Source: Planctomycetota bacterium (GTDB taxonomy: Bacteria > Planctomycetota > Phycisphaerae > FEN-1346). Taken from it: a stretch of 9,809 nucleotides of DNA. The notes beneath the pieces were generated by a model. That model did no database searches. It saw nothing but the letters and a program-made list of their open reading frames with translations, and was not told where the DNA came from. Location of the stretch: positions 1-9,809 of the forward strand of contig JAPLML010000092.1 of NCBI GenBank assembly GCA_026387055.1, in the 5' to 3' direction. Within the stretch, counting starts at the first letter, position 1, and each line of letters begins with the position of its first letter. This document shows positions 1-6,010 of this stretch, one piece after another. A program made the position numbers and the translations under genes.

Positions 1-144
1 GAAGAGCGATTTCTTGGCGGGGTTCGACGCCACGGCCACGATCAGCCGGTCGAACAGGCCCGCCCCGCGGCGGATGATGTCCAGGTGGCCCCGCGTGATG
101 GGGTCGAACACGCCGGGATACACAGCCGTCTTCTGGGTGCTCAT
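1..144 (-). CDS. coaD: Phosphopantetheine adenylyltransferase (CoaD), N-terminal part, cut by window edge
   Basis: The first 48 codons are visible, beginning with ATG at 144-142. The protein starts MSTQKTAVYPGVFDPITRGH and continues through LDII and a second strand ending IVAVASNPAKKSLF. This is the nucleotidyltransferase fold of CoaD: the YPG-FDP strand/loop followed by the TxGH motif (T17-R-G-H20) that binds ATP. CoaD transfers AMP from ATP to 4'-phosphopantetheine in the fourth step of coenzyme A synthesis in the cytoplasm. The family usually has about 160 residues, so roughly 110 lie outside the window. A GGAGGT ribosome binding site lies 7 nt upstream (157-152), which fixes the start. 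Residue 12 is Val where many CoaD proteins have Thr or Ser (YPGTFDP). The gene is transcribed away from the lipoprotein gene at 326. Confidence 0.93.
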   Translation of the reverse strand, partial: MSTQKTAVYPGVFDPITRGHLDIIRRGAGLFDRLIVAVASNPAKKSLF

Positions 145-237
145 GGGCGCGACCTCCAGCCAATCGGGGCCTTGCGTAAGGCGCGATCTCCCGCCGCTCC
201 CGCGTTGGGCTCGGAGGCGTCGGGCTTGTCTTCGGCG

Positions 238-266
238 ATTGTAGGAGAGTTTCCACGCACGGGCAA
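238..266 (-). promoter_or_regulatory. Putative sigma70-type promoter of coaD
   Basis: On the minus strand, TTGCCC (266-261) and TACAAT (243-238) are separated by 17 nt, 4/6 and 5/6 matches to the -35 and -10 consensus. The predicted transcript start is near 231, giving a leader of about 85 nt before the coaD ATG at 144. It lies back to back with the promoter at 281-310, so the two promoters are divergent. Confidence 0.45.
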
Positions 267-280
267 CATGAAACGGAATC

Positions 281-310
281 TTGACAGACGCTAAGCGGGG
301 GCGATATAGT
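281..310 (+). promoter_or_regulatory. Strong sigma70-type promoter of the lipoprotein gene
   Basis: A perfect -35 box TTGACA (281-286) is followed after 18 nt by TATAGT (305-310), a 5/6 match to TATAAT. The lipoprotein ATG at 326 begins only 15 nt after the -10 box, so the transcript would be nearly leaderless (about 8-10 nt). This agrees with the lack of a clear Shine-Dalgarno sequence before that ATG. Confidence 0.65.
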
Positions 311-325
311 CGCAATCGGTGACCT

Positions 326-929
326 ATGAGACAAGGGCTTCTCGTTCTGGTCTTGGCGCTGGTCGCGGGCGGGTGCAGCGGCATGTCGCTTCGCCCCTCG
401 CAGAGCGCGGACATGGCGACGGGCGACCGCCAGTGCGTCTTCGAGGCCGCCCGCGAGGTCCTCGCCAGGCATTTCGAGGTGTCCGAGGCAGGGGATCATT
501 GAGACGCGGCCGCAGGTCTTCGAGAAGTCGCGGGCCGGGACGCTGGCCGACTTCCGCGGCGCGGGCGGCCGGTGGCGCCGGACCGCCTACTTCGAGATGA
601 GCCCGGGGGAGATGAGCGTGACCGTCCGCCTCGCGGTCCGCCTGGAGCGCGAGGCTACCGCGGCGGCCGAGGCCATGACCGAGGCGCAGAGCGATGCGCG
701 GGAAAGCGAGCTGCCGCGCGTCGGCCCGCGCTACCAGAAGCCCGCGAGCAAGCCGGCGTCACAGGTCTGGATGGACATGGGCTACGATGCTGGCCTCGCG
801 CGAGAGCTTCTGGCGGCCATCGCCGAGCGGGTCCGCCAGGTGGAGCGCGGCGACAAGCTTCCGCCGGGCCTGTCGCCGAAGGAGGCCGCCGAGGAGACCC
901 GGCGCCTTGGCGCCGAGCTCAACCGGTAG
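326..929 (+). CDS. Small lipoprotein of unknown function, frameshifted near codon 56
   Basis: The product begins MRQGLLVLVLALVAGGCSG, a type II signal peptide with lipobox A-G-G-C17, so it is probably an exported lipoprotein. The starting frame ends at a TGA at 500-502. The frame shifted by one base continues without a stop to TAG at 927-929 and reads naturally (IIETRPQVFEKS..., later RWRRTAYFEM, ending LGAELNR). Removing one G from the GGGG run at 491-494 joins the halves as FEVSEAGIIETRPQ and gives about 200 residues. The mature part looks like alternating strand and helix with a charged C-terminal helix; I do not recognise the family. The extra G may be a consensus error or a real inactivating change. 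It is the first gene after the promoter at 281-310 and precedes the tRNA by 38 bp. Confidence 0.72.
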
Positions 930-967
930 GCCCCGCGCCCGGGCCGTGGCCTGCCGCTGTCCTGAGT

Positions 968-1040
968 GCCCCCATCGTCCAGCGGCCTAGGATATCGGGA
1001 TCTCTTTCCGAAGACAGAGGTTCGAATCCTCTTGGGGGCT
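968..1040 (+). tRNA. tRNA-Glu (anticodon CTC)
   Basis: A complete 73-nt cloverleaf folds by eye. The acceptor stem GCCCCCA (968-974) pairs with TGGGGGC (1033-1039) and T1040 is the discriminator. The D stem is GTCC/GGAT (977-980/990-993) with GG in its loop. The anticodon stem TCGGG/TCCGA (995-999/1007-1011) has one G-T pair. The variable loop is the short 4-nt AGAC typical of tRNA-Glu, and the T arm is AGAGG-TTCGAAT-CCTCT (1016-1032). The anticodon is CTC at 1002-1004, preceded by the expected T33. CCA is not encoded. Position 37 is T, where tRNA-Glu normally has A. I saw no convincing promoter of its own; it may be read from the lipoprotein transcription unit. Confidence 0.9.
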
Positions 1041-1061
1041 CTTGCGCAAGGATCGCGGCCG

Positions 1062-2581
1062 ATGAGCGAAGGGGAGGGGTTTCAGAGCTTCGCCGGGGCG
1101 CTGGGGTGGCTGGATTTCGCGGTCGTCGCCGGCGCCATCGGCGTGCTCCTGTCATCGCCTACCTGAGCGGCCGGCGGGAGAAGGACACCCAGGACTTTTT
1201 TCTCGGCGAGCGGCGCGTCCCGTCGATCATCGCCTCGCTCTCGTTCGTGGCCACGGAAATCAGCGCGATGACCATCGCGGCCGTCCCGGCGGCGGGGTAC
1301 CGCGAGAACTGGCAGTACCTCCAGTTCTTCATCGGCTCGGCGGCCGCCAAGGTCCTGATCGCGCTGCTCTTCATCCCCGCGTTCTACAAATACAAATGCA
1401 CCACGGTGTATGAGTTTCTCCGGCACCGTTTCGGACCCGAGACGCAGTACGCCGGTTCGGTGTTCTTCTTCATCACGCGGCTGCTCGCGTCGGGGGTGCG
1501 GCTCTTCGTGGCCTGCTCGGCCGTGTCGATCATCCTCGACTGGCGGCTGGAGCTGACGCTGGTGCTCTTCACGATCGTCAGCACGGCGTTCATCGCGTTC
1601 GGCGGCATCAAGGCGGTCGTCTGGACGGGGGCGTTCGAGGCCACGGTCTTCTTCGCGGCCGCGCTGGCGGTGATCGGGTACTTGCTGACGCACATCGCCG
1701 GCGGCCTGCCGGAGGCCTGGCGCGTGGCGGGGGAGGGCGGGCGGCTCAGCCTCTTCAACGTGCAAGCGAACCTGACCGACCCGAAGACGCTGTGGGGCGC
1801 CTCGGCCAACGCGTTCTTCGTGGGCCTGGCCGTCTTCGGAACCGACCAGGAGATGATGCAGCGGCTGCTGACCGTCGAGTCGCGGCGGTCGAGCCAGAAG
1901 GCCCTCGTCGGCACCATCGCGGCCACGCTGCCGCTGGTCATGGCGTACCTGGCGGTGGGAACGCTTCTCTATGTGTTCTACCAGCAGAATTCGTCCTTGC
2001 CGCGGCCGGACAACAGCGACAAGATCCTCTCGCATTTCACGGTCCAGGCGCTTCCGTTCGGCCTGAAGGGGCTCGTGCTGGCGGCCATTATCCTGGCGAG
2101 CATCGACAGCCCCCTGAACTCGCTCACGTCCTCGTTCATCACCGACATCTACCGGCCGCTCATGCGGAAGGGGGCGTCGGAGAGGCATTACCTGTGGGTC
2201 TCGCGGGCCGGGGTGGTGGCGTTCGGCATCCTGCTGATCATGATTGCGTGGCCGTGCCAGAAGATCGAGGGCATCCTGTGGGTCGGCCTCCAGGTGTTCA
2301 CCGTGACCGGCGGGGCGACGCTCGGCGTGTTCCTGTTGGGCCTCGTGACGAAGCGGGCGGTCAACCGCGGCAACGTCGTGGCGATGGTCACGAGTTCGGT
2401 CGCCATGGGGGTCGCCATTTACGCGTCGGAGGTGGGCATCGGCGGCTGGAAACTGGAGATCGGCTGGACGTGGCTCATCGTGATCGGCACGGCCATCACG
2501 TTCGGCCTGGGGTACCTGTTCAGCCTGGTTGGCGGAGAGGCCAAGCCTGACCGGCAACGGCCACCGGGCGATGGTCTGTAG
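1062..2581 (+). CDS. Sodium:solute symporter (SSS family), with a one-base frameshift near codon 31
   Basis: This is a multi-spanning inner-membrane transporter that uses the sodium gradient to take up a small solute (sugar, amino acid or similar; the substrate cannot be read). The start is ATG 1062 with AAGGA at 1048-1052. That frame encodes the amphiphilic N-terminus and first membrane span (LGWLDFAVVAGAIGVLL) but stops at 1164-1166. The rest lies in the other frame: VIAYLSGRREKDTQDFFLGE onward to TAG 2579-2581. Restoring one base before T1152 gives GVLLVIAYLSG and a protein of about 506 residues, normal for SSS. Family hallmarks are YKCTTVYEFLRHRFG near residue 110, GTDQEMMQRLL from about residue 260, and DSPLNSLTSSFITDIY. 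About 12-13 hydrophobic segments are visible. The missing base could be a consensus error. Confidence 0.88.
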
Positions 2582-2605
2582 CGGCTGACAGCGCCCCAGG
2601 GTCCT

Positions 2606-2622
2606 GCCTGGCGCCGCCAGGC
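2606..2622 (+). terminator. Hairpin after the symporter gene, possible terminator without a T-run
   Basis: GCCTGGC (2606-2612) and GCCAGGC (2616-2622) form a perfect 7-bp stem with a 3-nt loop, 25 bp after the symporter stop. No T-tract follows, so it is either a non-canonical terminator or an mRNA 3' end stabiliser. Confidence 0.35.
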
Positions 2623-2629
2623 TGGCACG

Positions 2630-2661
2630 AGAAGTTTCCTGGAACAGAAGTTTCCTGGAAC
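2630..2661 (+). repeat. Perfect 16-bp tandem repeat containing a dyad, upstream of the radical SAM gene
   Basis: The 16-mer AGAAGTTTCCTGGAAC occurs twice head to tail (2630-2645 and 2646-2661) with no mismatch. Each unit contains the odd-centred palindrome TTCCTGGAA. The array ends immediately before the putative -35 box at 2662. Its arrangement fits a pair of regulator sites, but a mobile or degenerate intergenic repeat is equally possible. Confidence 0.6.
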
Positions 2662-2690
2662 TTGCCGCTCCCCGATGTATCTAATAAACT
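2662..2690 (+). promoter_or_regulatory. Weak candidate promoter of the radical SAM gene
   Basis: TTGCCG (2662-2667) and TAAACT (2685-2690), each a 4/6 consensus match, are spaced by 17 nt in an otherwise GC-rich gap with a local AT-rich patch. It would start transcription about 50 nt before ATG 2750, directly downstream of the tandem dyads. Confidence 0.35.
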
Positions 2691-2749
2691 CGGCCGGACG
2701 AATCGGTGGCGCAGGACGTGCGCCCCCTGGGGTCCGAAAGGGGGAAGCC

Positions 2750-4786
2750 ATGAAAGTCGCCCTCGTGGGAGCCGAGTTGGAGGAGAACCTGGCGCTTCGT
2801 TGTGTGCACGCCGTCCTGGCGCAGGCGGGGCACGAGACCGCGATCCTCGATTTCCACGCCCCCGAGCAGGTTCCGATGATCGTGAGGCGCCTGGTCGAGT
2901 TCGGCCCGGCGGTCGTCGGGCTCTCGATGGTCTTTACGGCGCGGGCGCGCGAGTTTGTGGCGCTGGCCGAGGGGCTGCGTGCCGCCGGCTACCGCGGCCA
3001 CGTGACGGCCGGCGGTCACTTCGCCTCGTTCCATGCGGCGGACCTGCTCCGTGACGTTGGCGCGATCGACTCCATCGTCCACGGGGAAGGAGAGGAAACG
3101 CTCGTCGACCTCCTCGCCCACCTGGGCGACCCTCGCGGCGTCGCGGGCGTTTCGTATCGCGACGCCGAAGGCAAGGTCGCGAGCGCGCCGCGCCGGCCGC
3201 ACCCGGATGACCTGGACTCGCGGCCGTGGCCCACGCGGCCGGCCCAGTTCCACACGTACCTCGGCCTGCCCATCGCCAACATGCTCTCGGGCCGTGGCTG
3301 TTTCGCCAACTGCCACTTCTGTTCCATCAACGCGTGGTACCGGGAGAACCCGGGCCGGCGGTTCCGCCAGCGCGACGCGGCGCGCGTCGCCGAGGAGATG
3401 GCCGACCTGTATCACCACAGGGGCGTGCGGATCTTCAACTTCCACGACGACAACTTCTTCCTGCCCGACGAGGCCGCCAACCTGGAGCGATTCCGCGATC
3501 TGAAGCGGCGCCTCGATGGCCTCGGCCTGGGCCGCATCGCCATCCAGGTCAAGGCCCGGCCCGACAGCGTCACGCGCCCCGTCATGGATGTGCTCATGGA
3601 GGTCGGCCTCTTCCGCGTCTTCCTCGGCGTTGAGAGCAACGCGGTGGCGGGCCTCAAGGCCCTGGGCCGGGGCATCCGCCGCGAGCAGAACCACGAGGCC
3701 CTGCGGATCCTCCGTGGCCTGAACGTCCACACCACCTTCAATCTGCTGATGTTCGAGCCCGACGCGACCCTCGGCGACCTGCGAGACAACATCGCGTTCA
3801 TCCGCCAGTGGGCCGACGTGCCGCTCAATTTCGGCCGCGTGGAGGTCTACAGCGGCACCGCCTTGGAGCGGCGGTTGCGGGCCGAGGGCCGCCTCCTCGG
3901 CGATTTCTGGGGCTACACCTACGGCCTCGCCGACCCGGCGTCGGCAGTCGTTTACGAGATGTTCCGCGAGGTCTTCCTGCCGCGCAACTTCGACGACGAG
4001 GCAATGAACCTCCTCGCGATGCGCCTGGACCACTCCTACCACTTGCTGGCGCACTTCTGGCCCGACCGCGACACACCTGGCCTGCGACGGGCCGTCAAGG
4101 GGTTCATCCGCAAGCTCAACGAGCACAGTGCCGACCTGCTGGAAGTCATGGTCGCCCGGGCGGAGCGGCACACGCCGGCGGAGGCCGGGGTTCCCGGCCT
4201 CATCGCGGATCTGGCGGCCGCCCGCGCCGCCTTCGACGCCAAGGCCGCGGGCCGGTGGGAGGACCTCATGGAGAAAGTGCGCTTGGCGGCGGGGAAGCAC
4301 GCGGCGCGGGGCAGCCTGGCCCGGGCGGCGTCGGCGGCGGCCGCCGCGGCCCTGATGGTCACGGTGATCGGGGGCACGGCTGGCTGCGAGATGATGCCGG
4401 CGCCGCGCAAACAGGCGGCGCCCACGGACCGTCCCACGGACCGTCCGCTCTCCCCGGAAGAAAGCAAGGCCGTCGAGGAGCGCAGTCACCGGCAGTACCT
4501 GGCTGGCCTCAACTCCGTGACCCCTCAATTACTGCGCGGGTGGGAAGAGGATGTCGAGATCCGCCTCATCCTCAGTTCCCAAGGGACGGTGTCCTCGGCG
4601 GACGTGAAGCTGCCGCCCCGGGCCCAGGAGCCGGCGCACGAAAAGGCGCTGGTCGACCAGATCAAGACATGGACCTTCCCCTCAATCAAGCAGGCTGGCT
4701 CGTGCACCCTGGTCCTGAGGCTGCACGGCCCAGGGTGGGGCATGTGCGAGTACATGGAACATCCTCGCCCACCGCGGGCCAAGTAG
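2750..4786 (+). CDS. B12-binding radical SAM protein fused to a C-terminal lipobox and TonB/AgmX-like domain
   Basis: The product has 678 residues from ATG 2750, preceded by a purine-rich AAAGGGGGAAG at 2737-2747. Residues about 1-130 form a cobalamin-binding-type Rossmann domain (MKVALVGAELEENLALR, PAVVGLSMVF, TAGGHFASF). The radical SAM core follows, with the iron-sulfur motif C184-x3-C188-x2-C191 (RGCFANCHFC) and typical later strands (FNFHDDNFF, FRVFLGVES, TTFNLLMFEPD). After a helical region there is an Ala-rich hydrophobic stretch ending in lipobox-like TAGC546, a Pro/Thr/Asp/Arg linker, and about 110 residues resembling the TonB/AgmX C-terminal fold (VEIRLILSSQGTVSSADVKL, ALVDQIKTWTFPS). 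Radical SAM enzymes of this class do methylations or rearrangements in the cytoplasm; the substrate is unknown. An in-frame internal start at 4268 could yield the last part separately. It appears to be a single-gene unit. Confidence 0.85.
   Translation: MKVALVGAELEENLALRCVHAVLAQAGHETAILDFHAPEQVPMIVRRLVEFGPAVVGLSMVFTARAREFVALAEGLRAAGYRGHVTAGGHFASFHAADLLRDVGAIDSIVHGEGEETLVDLLAHLGDPRGVAGVSYRDAEGKVASAPRRPHPDDLDSRPWPTRPAQFHTYLGLPIANMLSGRGCFANCHFCSINAWYRENPGRRFRQRDAARVAEEMADLYHHRGVRIFNFHDDNFFLPDEAANLERFRDLKRRLDGLGLGRIAIQVKARPDSVTRPVMDVLMEVGLFRVFLGVESNAVAGLKALGRGIRREQNHEALRILRGLNVHTTFNLLMFEPDATLGDLRDNIAFIRQWADVPLNFGRVEVYSGTALERRLRAEGRLLGDFWGYTYGLADPASAVVYEMFREVFLPRNFDDEAMNLLAMRLDHSYHLLAHFWPDRDTPGLRRAVKGFIRKLNEHSADLLEVMVARAERHTPAEAGVPGLIADLAAARAAFDAKAAGRWEDLMEKVRLAAGKHAARGSLARAASAAAAAALMVTVIGGTAGCEMMPAPRKQAAPTDRPTDRPLSPEESKAVEERSHRQYLAGLNSVTPQLLRGWEEDVEIRLILSSQGTVSSADVKLPPRAQEPAHEKALVDQIKTWTFPSIKQAGSCTLVLRLHGPGWGMCEYMEHPRPPRAK
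4258..4270 (+). promoter_or_regulatory. Possible internal ribosome binding site and start codon inside the radical SAM gene
   Basis: GGAGG (4258-4262) lies 5 nt before an in-frame ATG (4268-4270, codon 507). Translation from here would give MEKVRLAAGKHAARGS, an Ala-rich hydrophobic core and lipobox TAGC, that is, a plausible 39-residue lipoprotein signal peptide followed by the TonB-like domain. A chance match is possible in such purine-rich coding sequence. Confidence 0.35.
4421..4444 (+). repeat. 12-bp perfect tandem duplication in the linker of the radical SAM fusion
   Basis: CCCACGGACCGT is present twice in direct succession (4421-4432, 4433-4444), encoding the repeated PTDR-PTDR linker just after C546. 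The copy number is likely variable between strains. Confidence 0.75.
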
Positions 4787-4812
4787 CCGCCCCGGCCGCG
4801 CCGCTTCTTTTC

Positions 4813-4842
4813 TTGACGCTTCGTACCCCTTTCGCATACGAT
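4813..4842 (+). promoter_or_regulatory. Sigma70-type promoter of the rbsBAC operon
   Basis: TTGACG (4813-4818, 5/6) and TACGAT (4837-4842, 4/6) are separated by 18 nt, in the 115-bp gap after the radical SAM gene. Transcription would start near 4850, about 50 nt before the rbsB ATG at 4902. No clear operator palindrome was seen around it. Confidence 0.5.
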
Positions 4843-4901
4843 GCCCGCTTGCGGCACAAGCAGCGGATGCCGCTTCCCGGTGGAATGAAGGAGGCTAGAC
4901 C

Positions 4902-5778
4902 ATGCGGCGCGGACTCGTGATGCTACTGCTCATCGGATTGGCGGGGCTTTTCCTGGCGGGATGCTCGGGCGAGCCGGCCAAGCCCGGCGATGCCGACAAG
5001 CGCAAGGCGAGCGCCGACAAGCCCCTGAAACTCGCCGTGATCCCCAAGGGCACCATGCACGTCTTCTGGAAGTCGGTCCACGCGGGCGCCGTGAAGGCCG
5101 AGAAAGAACTGCCGAACGTCAGCATCATCTGGCAGGGCCCGGTGCAGGAGGATGACCGGCGGGCGCAGATCGACCTCGTCGAGACGTTCATCCAGAAGCG
5201 CGTCGACGGCATCGTGCTGGCGCCGCTGGACGATAGGGCCCTCATCACCCCGGTGCTGGCCGCCAAGAAGGCCGGCATCCCCGTCGTGATCATCGACTCC
5301 GACCTCGCGGATCCCGAGGCCTACGTCAGCTTCGTCGCCACCGACAACCACAAGGGCGGCATGATGGGCGCCCAGTGCCTGGCCAAGCTCGTGGGCGATA
5401 AAGGCAAGGTCATCCTGCTGCGGTACCAGGTCGGCAGCGCCTCGACCGAGAACCGCGAGAAGGGCTTCATGGAGGAGATCGCCAAGCACACCGGCATCCA
5501 GGTTGTCTCCAGCGACCAGCAGGCCTGGGCGACGGTCGAGTCGGCGATGACGGCCGCCCAGTCCCTCCTCACCAAGTTCGGCGAGGGGCAGGTCGACGGC
5601 ATAGGGCCTCGTGGTGCAGAACCCCGTCCGGATGGGCCACGACGGCGTGGCCACGATGGTCGCCCACCTGCGGGGGCAGAAGGTCGAGAGGCGGGTCGAC
5701 ACCGGCGTGACCCTGGTGACGCCGGAGAACCTGCCGGATCCGAAGATCCAGGAGCTCGTTCATCCGGCGCTGGAATAG
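4902..5778 (+). pseudogene. rbsB: Ribose-type sugar ABC transporter substrate-binding lipoprotein, internally deleted and frameshifted
   Basis: The start ATG 4902 has a near-ideal AAGGAGG (4888-4894) 7 nt upstream. The product begins with a lipoprotein signal peptide ending LAGC21, then a type I periplasmic-binding fold (LAVIPKGTMHVFWKSVHAGA, VDGIVLAPLDDRALI, GIPVVIIDSDL, FVATDNHKGG, STENREKGF) typical of the CUT2 family (Peripla_BP_4). The frame is good to about codon 234 (GQVDGI, 5601). The family C-terminus then resumes in another frame at 5605 (GLVVQNPVRMGHDGV... DTGVTLVTPENLPDPKIQELVHPALE) and stops at TAG 5776-5778. About 45 residues normally between these blocks, including the N-E-S and G-F-D sugar-contact region, are missing. 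Read as is, the first frame runs to TAA 5853-5855 with a meaningless tail. A real deletion between short repeats or an assembly collapse are both possible. Confidence 0.85.
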
Positions 5779-5796
5779 CTGCCGTCTGCCGCCGAC

Positions 5797-5909
5797 GTGC
5801 CACGGGTTGCTTGCCAACCCGTGATTATCATAGTCTGTTCTCCATATTGTGTTAAGCAATATGGAAGAGAGGCAACAATAACCACGGGTTGACCAGCAAC
5901 CCGTGGCAC
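5797..5909. repeat. 113-bp triple-hairpin inverted-repeat (MITE-like) element
   Basis: The two ends are inverted copies: GTGCCACGGGTTGCT at 5797-5811 and AGCAACCCGTGGCAC at 5895-5909. Similarity between the arms continues inward, with TTAT/ATAA and CCATATTG/CAATATGG pairings. Each arm is itself a hairpin: CACGGGTTG with CAACCCGTG around a 5-nt loop at 5801-5823, and again at 5883-5905. A central hairpin CCATATTG/CAATATGG (5842-5864) closes a 7-nt loop. The middle is AT-rich, unlike its surroundings. There is no open frame of note and no convincing target duplication. It lies between broken rbsB and rbsA. Confidence 0.8.
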
Positions 5910-5942
5910 ATGAGAAAAGCCACACTGTGCACGTATACGGTG

Positions 5943-5972
5943 TGCGCGGCGGGTCAGGAGACCCGCCGCGCA
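5943..5972. repeat. Perfect 13-bp-stem hairpin repeat upstream of rbsA
   Basis: TGCGCGGCGGGTC (5943-5955) and GACCCGCCGCGCA (5960-5972) pair perfectly around the loop AGGA. The stem is 11/13 G-C, so it should be very stable in mRNA, 38 nt before the rbsA start. A second copy of the same sequence, interrupted by an element, lies at 7557-7574 plus 7708-7723. Part of the same text in two places indicates a dispersed repeat family rather than a one-off terminator. Confidence 0.75.
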
Positions 5973-6010
5973 GAGTTGTCTTGCAGCAGCCGAAGAGCGG
6001 AGTGATACGC

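Noticed and set aside
904..930. Palindrome GGCGCC-TT-GGCGCC near the lipoprotein 3' end as a terminator or operator
   Set aside because: It lies inside the coding sequence in a region where such GC palindromes arise by chance, and has no T-tract.
572..1153. A long plus-strand frame from 572 that joins the symporter in its downstream frame
   Set aside because: Its first 190 codons run through the lipoprotein gene and the tRNA in a different frame and are low-complexity Arg/Gly/Ala sequence. The symporter N-terminus is clearly in the frame starting at 1062.
2675..2749. An earlier ATG (2675) for the radical SAM protein
   Set aside because: It overlaps the candidate promoter, has no ribosome site and adds 25 residues before the conserved first strand MKVALVGA; ATG 2750 has a purine-rich site.
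1082..4528. Long minus-strand open frames opposite the symporter and radical SAM genes (up to 615 codons)
   Set aside because: They are mirror frames of GC-rich coding sequence, rich in Arg, Gly, Asp and His, with no recognisable motif, while the plus strand has clear conserved domains.
4793..4814. Hairpin CGGC/GCCG followed by a pyrimidine-rich tract after the radical SAM gene, as an intrinsic terminator
   Set aside because: The stem is only 4 bp and the tract is interrupted by C; it also overlaps the -35 region of the rbs promoter. Too weak to call.
5921..5944. A second hairpin (CACACTG/CGGTGTG) overlapping the 5943-5972 hairpin by two bases, as a switch upstream of rbsA
   Set aside because: The loop is 10 nt with a wobble pair, and the overlap is only two bases, so the structures are not truly exclusive; no riboswitch core is recognisable.
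5903..6010. An extended N-terminus for RbsA beginning in the repeat at 5903
   Set aside because: It would translate repeat and hairpin DNA. ATG 6011 has a ribosome site and gives the normal family length.
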